The notes under the pieces: model-generated
Database searches by the model: none
Told to the model about the DNA's origin: nothing
What the model saw: only the letters and a program-made list of their open reading frames with translations
Origin: a bacterium
GTDB lineage: Bacteria; Patescibacteriota; Minisyncoccia; Phycocordibacterales; UBA2163
Reading direction: 5' to 3'
Assembly (NCBI GenBank): GCA_018648925.1
Contig: JABGQE010000004.1
Coordinates: 1 to 11,029, forward strand
Length of the DNA: 11,029 nt
In this document: positions 5,166 through 11,029 of the stretch, piece after piece
Layout of the letters: each line of letters opens with the position of its first letter
Numbering within the stretch: the first letter of the stretch is position 1
Made by a program: the position numbers and the translations under genes

Positions 5166-6926
5166 ATGAAAGACATTCACAAAATACTGACTCAGAAAAT
5201 ATTCCCTAATTCAAAGAGAGAGTCTATACAACAAAATATAAAGACCTTTTCGCCGTCAGAAAAACTGCTATTTTTTGTATTGATTTTTATATTTATAGGA
5301 AGTGTTATTTTAATACTCTCAAATATTAATAAATCATTCCTAACTGAAGTACCCACAAACGGTGGGAGCCTAAAAGAAGGAGTTGTTGGTTCTCCACGGT
5401 TTATTAATCCGCTACTTGCAAACTCAGATACAGATAGAGACCTAACAGCTCTTGTATATTCTGGACTTATGAAAGCTACACCTTCTGGAGAACTTATTGA
5501 GGATTTAGCAAAAAGCTTTACAGTATCTGAAGATGGATTCTCATATGATTTTATAATAAAAGACAGTGCATCATTCCACGACGGAGTAGATGTGACTGCA
5601 GATGATGTAATATTTACAGTACAAAAAGCACAAGACGTGAGCCTAAAAAGCCCTAAACGTGCAAGCTGGGACGGTGTAACAATAGAAAAAATAGATGACA
5701 AGCATATACGATTTATCTTGAAACAACCGTATGCTCCGTTCCTAGAAAACACAACACTTGGAATATTACCAAAGCATATCTGGATAAAGGCTGGTACAGA
5801 GCAATTCTCTTTTAGTACATTTAATAACGAGCCTATAGGAAGTGGTCCATATAAGATAAAGAAGATTAAGTATAATTCAGGAGGTACACCAGAGTTTTAT
5901 GAACTTGAGTCATTTAGTAAATATACCCTTGGCGAGCCTTTTATTTCAGATATGAGGATCGTGTTCTATCCAAGTGAAACAGCACTTATAGAAGGATATA
6001 AAGACGGCGAAGTAGGAGGTATAAACAGTATCTCTCCAAATAAGTTGTCGGAGTTTGAAAAAGCAGGAGTACGTATAGAACGCTCCCCTCTTCCAAGAAT
6101 ATTCGCAGTATTTTTCAATCAAAATCAAGCGTCTGTCTTTGCAAATATGGAAGTAAGAAAAGCGTTAAATATTGCACTTGATAAAGATAGAATCGTACAA
6201 GAGATTCTTGGTGGATATGGGACTAACATAGACGGCCCAATACCTCCTGGAGTATTAGCTTTACCAAATCAAAATTCAAAAGAAATTTTAAACAAAGAAG
6301 AAAGAAAAGCTAAAGCTACTGCAATGCTAGAGAATAATGGCTGGAAGCTCAATGAAGAAGACAGGGTATGGGAAAAGAAAACAAAAAAATCTGAAAGTCA
6401 GTTACGCTTCTCTCTTTCAACTTCAGATACTCCCGAACTCAAAGCTGTCGCTGAGATTATTGCTGCAGAATGGAGAGATTTGGGAGTGGTTATAGACCTT
6501 AAGATATTTGAATCAGGAGATCTAAACCAAAACGTAATACGTCCACGAAAATATGACGCATTACTCTTTGGAGAGATAGTAAGTCGTGAGCTAGACCTCT
6601 TTGCTTTCTGGCATTCTTCGCAGAGAAACGATCCGGGGCTTAATATTGCGCTTTACGCAAATATTACTGCAGACAGGTTATTAGAAGACGCACGTGCAGC
6701 AACCGACAGAAATGTTATGATTGAAAAATACAAAGAGTTTGAGAGAGAAGTAGACACAGATGTACCGGCAGTGTTTGTCTACTCACCTGACTTTATATAC
6801 ATAACTCCAAAAAATGTAAAAGCCTTAGAGCTTGGTGCTGTAACAACACCTGCAGAGCGCTTTTTAAATATTCACGAGTGGTACATAGAAACAGACAAAG
6901 TTTGGGACTTTTTTACTAACAATTAA
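5166..6926 (+). CDS. ABC-type solute-binding protein, family 5 (OppA/DppA-like), membrane-anchored
   Basis: A 586-residue protein of the SBP_bac_5 family, which captures peptides or similar ligands outside the cell for an ABC importer. Features: a cytoplasmic N-terminal tail, one span (about 33-53), then the family fold. The fold opens with EGVVGSPRFINPLLANSDTD (71-90) and continues through LVYSGLM, LAKSF and FHDGVDVTADDVIFT, a typical family 5 run. A C-terminal lobe (EVRKALNIALDKDRI onward) follows. The protein has no cysteine at all, so it is not a lipoprotein and must stay attached by its span. ATG directly follows the secG stop codon, with no Shine-Dalgarno sequence. No permease or ATPase partner is in the window, so the ligand is unknown; a role other than uptake is possible. 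Confidence 0.9.
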   Translation: MKDIHKILTQKIFPNSKRESIQQNIKTFSPSEKLLFFVLIFIFIGSVILILSNINKSFLTEVPTNGGSLKEGVVGSPRFINPLLANSDTDRDLTALVYSGLMKATPSGELIEDLAKSFTVSEDGFSYDFIIKDSASFHDGVDVTADDVIFTVQKAQDVSLKSPKRASWDGVTIEKIDDKHIRFILKQPYAPFLENTTLGILPKHIWIKAGTEQFSFSTFNNEPIGSGPYKIKKIKYNSGGTPEFYELESFSKYTLGEPFISDMRIVFYPSETALIEGYKDGEVGGINSISPNKLSEFEKAGVRIERSPLPRIFAVFFNQNQASVFANMEVRKALNIALDKDRIVQEILGGYGTNIDGPIPPGVLALPNQNSKEILNKEERKAKATAMLENNGWKLNEEDRVWEKKTKKSESQLRFSLSTSDTPELKAVAEIIAAEWRDLGVVIDLKIFESGDLNQNVIRPRKYDALLFGEIVSRELDLFAFWHSSQRNDPGLNIALYANITADRLLEDARAATDRNVMIEKYKEFEREVDTDVPAVFVYSPDFIYITPKNVKALELGAVTTPAERFLNIHEWYIETDKVWDFFTNN

Positions 6927-6951
6927 AAATTAATAATAATTAACAATTAAA
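6917..6951 (+). repeat. Direct repeat TAACAATTAAA upstream of rnj
   Basis: The 11-mer TAACAATTAAA occurs at 6917-6927 and 6941-6951, with AT-rich sequence between. It spans the stop of the solute-binding protein gene and the 34-base gap before rnj. No clear promoter or Shine-Dalgarno sequence is visible in this gap. Confidence 0.5.
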
Positions 6952-6960
6952 TACACAGTT

Positions 6961-9000
6961 ATGATTAACAAAAACAACACTAATAGAAGTACAGGACCAA
7001 AACCTAGGGCTACGCACAGTCCATCTAAGCGCCCTACTACAACAGCGGCACCGCAGTTCAATGCTGAACCTCCATTTAGGAGAAGTTTGTCAGTTAAAAA
7101 ACCTACAGTGTCTCATAAACCTAGAGTTGGTTCTTCTGCGGGACCTCATAAGCCTAGAAATAGTTCTGCTGCATTGCCTCATAAACCTAGAGTATCTCAC
7201 AAACCTAGGACTACTTCTCCTGCAGGTAGAGGTCTTAATGCAAGAGATAGACAGAAAGCATTACGTAAAGATATGCCGCGCATCGCTAGGAAGCAACCCG
7301 ACGACATAATACCTCCAATAGGAGATAGTGTTCGTATTATTCCACTTGGTGGCGTTGAAGAAGTAGGAAAGAATATGATACTCGTTGAATATAAAGACGA
7401 TATTATTATCTTTGATATGGGATTTCAGTTCGTTTCAGAAGAAGAAACGCCTGGTATAGATTATATTCTTCCAAATACAAAATACCTCGAAGAAAGAAAG
7501 GACAAAATCCGTGGTCTTGTAGTTACTCATGGTCATTTAGACCACATCGGCGGTATTCCATTTATAATAGACAGAATAGGAAACCCAAAGATCTATACTC
7601 GCTCACTCACAAAGATGATGATTGAGAAAAGGCAGACCGAGTTCCCTCACCTTCCGAAGTTAGATATAAAAGTAGTTGGGCCAGACGATAACCTTAAACT
7701 TGGTAATTTGCCTATCAAATTCCATCCTATATCACACTCAATTCCTGATGCTATGGCTGTGTCTGTAGAGACGCCACTTGGAAATATTGTTGTTACAGGA
7801 GACCTTAAGGTTGACCATATTGATGAAGACCCTACAGATCAAGAGAAAAAAGTCTGGGGAGATATTGGCAAGAACAATAACCTTCTTCTTATCTCTGATT
7901 CTACAAATGCTGAGAACCCAGGGTTTTCTATTACAGAAAAGAAAATACAACAAAATATAGAGGAAATAATCAAGAACATCCCTGGACGATTAATCATAGG
8001 AACTTTCGCATCACAGTTTGAACGAATGATAAAGATAGTCCAGATAGCGGAGAAATATGGAAAGAAAGTAGTAACAGAAGGACGAAGTATCAAAACAAAT
8101 ATTGAGATAGCACAACTTGCAGGGCTTTTAACACCTAAAAAAGGAACCATAATACCTGCCCAAGACATAGACAAATATCCAGCAGACAAAATACTAGTAA
8201 TAGCAACAGGCGCACAAGGAGAAGAGTTTGCAGCACTTATGCGAATTTCTACTAAAAAACACAAGAATATCTTTCTTAATGAAAGAGACACTATAATGCT
8301 CTCTTCTTCAGTTGTGCCGGGTAACGAGACGAATGTTCAAAAGCTAAAGGACAATCTTTATAGACATAGAGTACATATAATTCATTATAAAGTTTCTGAC
8401 ATACACTCAACTGGACACGGTAATGCCGGCGAGCTCGCATGGGTTAACAAAACTGTAAATCCAAAATTCTTTATTCCTGGATATGGAAATTACTCAATGA
8501 CAACAGTTCATGCACAAATAATGATAGACAATGACCTAATGAAAAAGGAAAACATTATAGTGCCAGAAGCAAATGGTTCTATAATAGAAATCGGAAAAGA
8601 TGGGAAAACTATAAAAACACTTAAAGAAAAAGTCCCATCTTCAATCATAATGGTAGATGGTCTAGCTATAGGTGACATGCAAGAAGTTGTAATCCGTGAC
8701 AGAAAGATGCTCGCACAAGACGGGATGTTCGTTATCATCGCTACAATAGACCTAAAGACTGGAAGGCTGCGCAAATCTCCTGATATTATCTCTCGTGGCT
8801 TTATATACCTAAGAGAATCACAAGACTTACTACAAGAGACACGAATACTGATAAAGAATAATGTAGAAGATACTATAAAAGGTATGCGTCCTATAAACTT
8901 TGATTATGTAAAGAGTAATCTAACAGAGGCAGTGAGCCTGTCACTATTCCAGAAGACAAACAAACGCCCACTTGTGATACCTGTTATACTTAGTATGTAA
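6961..9000 (+). CDS. rnj: Ribonuclease J (metallo-beta-lactamase/beta-CASP), with basic N-terminal extension and altered motif C
   Basis: RNase J is a zinc-dependent 5'-3' exo- and endoribonuclease of mRNA decay and RNA maturation. Of 679 residues, the first 120 or so are a Pro/Arg/Ser/Thr/Lys-rich extension with HKPR repeats; the family core starts near DSVRIIPLGGVEEVGKNM (about 122) and brings the rest to the usual 555. Core motifs: HGHLDH (190-195), His259 (SHSIPD), Asp281 (GDLK), beta-CASP motif A DSTNAENPGFS, and motif B HSTGH (482-486). Motif C, normally PVHGEYRM, reads PGYGNYSM (506-513), with Tyr508 in place of the zinc-binding His. The C-terminal domain (VDGLAIGDMQ... PDIISRGFIYLRES... 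RPLVIPVIL) is complete. There is no Shine-Dalgarno sequence; the MFS gene follows after 5 bases. Confidence 0.95.
   Translation: MINKNNTNRSTGPKPRATHSPSKRPTTTAAPQFNAEPPFRRSLSVKKPTVSHKPRVGSSAGPHKPRNSSAALPHKPRVSHKPRTTSPAGRGLNARDRQKALRKDMPRIARKQPDDIIPPIGDSVRIIPLGGVEEVGKNMILVEYKDDIIIFDMGFQFVSEEETPGIDYILPNTKYLEERKDKIRGLVVTHGHLDHIGGIPFIIDRIGNPKIYTRSLTKMMIEKRQTEFPHLPKLDIKVVGPDDNLKLGNLPIKFHPISHSIPDAMAVSVETPLGNIVVTGDLKVDHIDEDPTDQEKKVWGDIGKNNNLLLISDSTNAENPGFSITEKKIQQNIEEIIKNIPGRLIIGTFASQFERMIKIVQIAEKYGKKVVTEGRSIKTNIEIAQLAGLLTPKKGTIIPAQDIDKYPADKILVIATGAQGEEFAALMRISTKKHKNIFLNERDTIMLSSSVVPGNETNVQKLKDNLYRHRVHIIHYKVSDIHSTGHGNAGELAWVNKTVNPKFFIPGYGNYSMTTVHAQIMIDNDLMKKENIIVPEANGSIIEIGKDGKTIKTLKEKVPSSIIMVDGLAIGDMQEVVIRDRKMLAQDGMFVIIATIDLKTGRLRKSPDIISRGFIYLRESQDLLQETRILIKNNVEDTIKGMRPINFDYVKSNLTEAVSLSLFQKTNKRPLVIPVILSM
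7111..7209 (+). repeat. HKPR repeat region in the RNase J extension
   Basis: HKPR occurs four times at residues 52-55, 63-66, 74-77 and 80-83, with spacing 11, 11 and 6, and a related GPKPR at 12-16. The coding DNA shows the same near-repeat CTCATAAACCTAGA-type units, so it probably grew by slippage or duplication. The positive charge suggests RNA binding (inference). Confidence 0.75.
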
Positions 9001-9005
9001 ACAAT

Positions 9006-10184
9006 ATGGAAATTGCGAACCGGAAATTGCATAAAAAGAGTCCGTTCATGGCTATATACATAGCGACGTTTCTTGGCGCTTTTCATGTATTTATGATGAC
9101 TTACATTAATTCAAGTTTCTTGAGTCAATTTATATCTGAAAGATCAGTGGGGCTTCTGTTTGCAATAGGTTCGCTTACAAGCATTGCTGCACTCGTAATA
9201 ATCCCTATAATACTTCGTGTATTTGGAAATTATTTAACTTTGGTGGTACTTACAATAATTGAAATCTTTATCTTACTTGGGATGGCATTTATAAGTGACG
9301 CCGCAATAATACTTCCTCTGTTTGTTGCTCACTGGGTTGTATTCCAACTGATGTTTATTAATGTAGACGTATTTTTTGAGAGTTCACAAAAGAAAGAGTC
9401 AGACACTGGTAGCAAACGTGGTATTTTACTCACAATAATAAATGCAGCACTTATAATATCTATTTTGGTGGTTGGGTTTATCTTAAAAGACAATGAATTC
9501 TGGAAGGTCTACCTTACGTCTGTAGCGATATTGATTCCATTCCTACTTTTAGTACTTATAAAATTTAGAAAATTCAAAGATCCCGTATATGAAAACTTCA
9601 AGTTTGTAAATACACTAAAAAAAGTTAGAAAAAGTAAAGCCATCCGTAATATATTTACTGCTCAGTTTTTCTTGAAGTTCTTTTATTCATGGATGGTAGT
9701 ATATATGCCGATATATCTTCATGACCATATTGGTTTTGATTGGCCACAGATATCTATAATATTTACTATAATGCTATTACCTTTTATATTATTTGAGATA
9801 CCAGCGGGCAAGGCTGCGGACAAATGGTGGGGCGAAAAAGAGCTTTTATCTATAGGGTTTGTAATTATGGCACTCTTTACTATAGCTATACCGTTTATCT
9901 CAGTTCCTTCTTTTGTACTTTGGGCTGCAATATTATTCTGTACACGAATCGGAGCAAGTATGGTAGAGATAACTACAGAAAGTTATTTCTTCAAACACGT
10001 ACAAGGTGACGACGCAGATGTGATAAGCTTCTTTAGGATGACTCGCCCGTTTGCCTACATTGCAGGACCTATCGCTGCGATTATTGCCCTTCAATTCCTA
10101 CCGTTTCAATATATATTCCTCGTACTCGGTATAATTATGCTTTTTGGTCTTAAATACTCTTTCGCACTTAAAGATACACGTTAA
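9006..10184 (+). CDS. Major facilitator superfamily transporter, substrate unknown
   Basis: A 392-residue protein with about 12 membrane spans in two halves: spans near 15-38, 47-70, 76-96, 99-122, 139-160 and 168-186, a basic loop (187-213), then near 217-236, 247-266, 281-300, 303-324, 347-366 and 368-387. The MFS signature GKAADKWWGEK (268-278) lies between spans 8 and 9, the second-half copy of motif A (GxxxDKxGxK). The first-half copy is not clear. The ATG at 9006 lies 5 bases after the rnj stop with no Shine-Dalgarno sequence; an internal ATG at 9048 (residue 15) is an alternative start. Nothing in the sequence fixes the substrate. Placing it with rnj is probably operon convenience and not shared function. 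Confidence 0.88.
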   Translation: MEIANRKLHKKSPFMAIYIATFLGAFHVFMMTYINSSFLSQFISERSVGLLFAIGSLTSIAALVIIPIILRVFGNYLTLVVLTIIEIFILLGMAFISDAAIILPLFVAHWVVFQLMFINVDVFFESSQKKESDTGSKRGILLTIINAALIISILVVGFILKDNEFWKVYLTSVAILIPFLLLVLIKFRKFKDPVYENFKFVNTLKKVRKSKAIRNIFTAQFFLKFFYSWMVVYMPIYLHDHIGFDWPQISIIFTIMLLPFILFEIPAGKAADKWWGEKELLSIGFVIMALFTIAIPFISVPSFVLWAAILFCTRIGASMVEITTESYFFKHVQGDDADVISFFRMTRPFAYIAGPIAAIIALQFLPFQYIFLVLGIIMLFGLKYSFALKDTR

Positions 10185-10223
10185 TCTACCTGTGGATTAG
10201 TCACTACCTACAAAGTTTTTGTG

Positions 10224-10232
10224 TGATAAAAT
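10224..10232 (+). promoter_or_regulatory. Possible extended -10 promoter of the 143-residue gene
   Basis: TGATAAAAT: a TG dinucleotide (10224-10225), one base, then TAAAAT (10227-10232, five of six to consensus). No good -35 is seen at 17 bases. Transcription would start near 10239, just before the structured leader. Confidence 0.4.
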
Positions 10233-10249
10233 ATATATATAGAGATAAA

Positions 10250-10291
10250 GTAAAAGATAGCGAGTTTTTACTCGTTTGGTCATATCTTTAC
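10250..10291 (+). promoter_or_regulatory. Structured leader (nested hairpin) before the 143-residue membrane gene
   Basis: Outer arms GTAAAAGATA (10250-10259) and TATCTTTAC (10283-10291) pair over 9 bp with one bulged A. Inside, CGAGT (10261-10265) and ACTCG (10270-10274) pair around a TTTT loop. The gene starts 45 bases later. Apart from the possible promoter and this element I see nothing else in 10185-10336. It matches no riboswitch class that I recognise; it could equally end rnj-MFS transcripts weakly. Confidence 0.45.
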
Positions 10292-10336
10292 ATTAAAATA
10301 ACTAATCTCTTCATTACCATTACATTATAAATAAAC

Positions 10337-10768
10337 ATGAAAATTATTTCATACATAATCGGTATCATAGTAACGCTTGCAGGAATCATTGGATTCTTCA
10401 GTGCACCAGTTCTTGGAATGCTTGAGACAAATACAATTCAGAATGTTATCTGGATTATATTGGGTCTTGCAATAATTATGGGAACTAAGAAAGGGACAAC
10501 AAAATGTAAAAAGATCATTGGTGCTATTTTTGCAATCTTGGGTATTCTAGGAATTGCATTGTCAGGTGACATGGTTATCGGTATCATAGAATCTACAAAT
10601 GCCGTAAACTACTTCCACCTAATTATAGGTATTATACTTATAATTATAGGATTTATGGGATGCAAAGACTGCAAAGGTGATTCACGTGGACAATCAATAA
10701 ATTCTGGAGAAATGAATATGCCTCAGCAACCAGAGACTCCGCAACAACCACACAATCCACAAATGTAA
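10337..10768 (+). CDS. Four-span membrane protein with internal repeat (DUF4383-like), 143 aa
   Basis: Four predicted spans (about 2-24, 34-52, 58-80, 90-108) and a short polar tail rich in Pro and Gln (MPQQPETPQQPHNPQ). The two halves look like copies. GIIGF..PVLGMLETNTIQNVIWIILG is echoed by GILGI..MVIGIIESTNAVNYFHLIIG, the spacing and N-x-x-H/N pattern recalling DUF4383-type proteins (from memory, moderate confidence). Cys109 and Cys112 form a CxxC just after span 4, and Cys57 lies before span 3. No Shine-Dalgarno sequence precedes ATG 10337. It has its own probable promoter and leader, and ends in the palindromic terminator shared with the convergent endonuclease III gene. Function unknown. 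Confidence 0.8.
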   Translation: MKIISYIIGIIVTLAGIIGFFSAPVLGMLETNTIQNVIWIILGLAIIMGTKKGTTKCKKIIGAIFAILGILGIALSGDMVIGIIESTNAVNYFHLIIGIILIIIGFMGCKDCKGDSRGQSINSGEMNMPQQPETPQQPHNPQM

Positions 10769-10784
10769 TTTTTATAACATTTGA

Positions 10785-10834
10785 TCAAAATAAAAAACCT
10801 CTCTCAATTAATTGAGAGAGGTTTTTTATTTTGA
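10785..10834. terminator. 50-base perfect palindrome: bidirectional terminator between convergent genes
   Basis: From 10785 to 10834 the sequence equals its own reverse complement. Its core CTCTCTCAATTAATTGAGAG and flanking CC/GG are bounded by A-runs on one side and T-runs on the other, so it terminates transcription in both directions. It lies 16 bases after the stop of the 143-residue gene and contains the last three codons of the endonuclease III gene, including its stop. Confidence 0.9.
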
Positions 10835-11029
10835 ACGTGGCCATATATCTGCTGCTTTTGGGTAAATTTTTGTAAGAACGTGATCTTTGCAATCATGTTT
10901 CCTAGCAGTACATACCTGCCTTCCGTATTCTATAACTCTGTATGAAAAGTTTGCCCACTCTTTTATTGGCAGTATTTCCATCAAGTCTTGCTCTATCTTT
11001 TTGGGGTCACGGCTTTCAGTCAGTTCAAA
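10826..11029 (-). CDS. nth: Endonuclease III (DNA glycosylase/AP lyase), C-terminal part
   Basis: The last 67 residues of an endonuclease III, which removes oxidised pyrimidines and nicks the strand at abasic sites in base excision repair. Recognisable family pattern: RDPKKIEQDLMEILP (DPxKVExDLMxxxP), EWANFSYRVIEYGRQVCTARK (W..FS..LI..GR..C.ARK), then the iron-sulfur loop. Canonical enzymes have C-x6-C-x2-C-x5-C. Here residues 40, 47, 50 and 56 of the fragment are Cys, Cys, His and Tyr, so two of four 4Fe-4S ligands are changed. The reading continues normally to PKAADIWPRSK and the stop inside the terminator palindrome. The N-terminal part with the catalytic Lys and Asp lies beyond 11029. Family assignment is strong; the missing cluster ligands are seen directly. 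Confidence 0.9.
   Translation of the reverse strand, partial: FELTESRDPKKIEQDLMEILPIKEWANFSYRVIEYGRQVCTARKHDCKDHVLTKIYPKAADIWPRSK

Noticed and set aside
5192..5752. Open frame of 186 codons on the minus strand opposite the solute-binding protein gene
   Set aside because: The plus-strand frame encodes a clear family 5 binding protein; the antisense product shows no family pattern and no Shine-Dalgarno sequence.
6917..6951. Mobile element or MITE end before rnj
   Set aside because: Only a short AT-rich 11-base direct repeat; no terminal inverted repeats, target duplication or transposase.

Overview
The window looks like a piece of a low-GC bacterial chromosome, most likely from the Candidate Phyla Radiation (Patescibacteria/Parcubacteria group). 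This is inferred from four things: the mix of compact housekeeping genes, an RNase J with a long basic N-terminal extension, a Cys-free membrane-anchored family 5 solute-binding protein next to secG, and unusual metal-site changes in conserved enzymes. TGA acts as a stop codon (end of the 59-residue gene), so there is no sign of the UGA-recoded code used by some CPR lineages. I see no mobile element, CRISPR array, tRNA or rRNA.

Left part (1-4800) reads entirely on the minus strand. In transcription order it holds an FKBP-type peptidyl-prolyl isomerase anchored to the membrane, a hairpin terminator, tgt (queuosine tRNA base exchange) overlapping uvrB by 11 bases, a small single-span membrane protein (83 residues), a 59-residue HxxxCxxC (zinc-finger-like) protein, a second terminator, and the first 83 codons of uvrA behind its own promoter. 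UvrA and UvrB work together in nucleotide excision repair. The two small unknown genes sit between them.

Middle and right part (4800-10770) reads on the plus strand. A divergent promoter region separates fkbp from secG. Then come secG, a solute-binding protein whose ATG directly follows the secG stop, rnj (RNase J) and an MFS transporter that starts 5 bases after rnj. After a 152-base gap with a structured leader comes a 143-residue four-span membrane protein with an internal repeat. A 50-base perfect palindrome then serves as a two-way terminator against the end of a convergent endonuclease III gene that runs off the window.

The most notable observations are changes at metal sites. RNase J keeps its HxHxDH and other ligands but has Tyr (with GYGN) where the motif C His of the HGE signature is expected. 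Endonuclease III keeps only two of the four iron-sulfur cysteines (C-x6-C-x2-H-x5-Y). TGT carries a roughly 30-residue insertion with an added Cys/His cluster. Genes also split by ribosome binding site: the uvr-side genes have Shine-Dalgarno sequences, while fkbp, tgt and every plus-strand gene show none, and secG appears to be transcribed almost leaderless. I found no clear defence, secretion or biosynthetic system that would count as wholly new.
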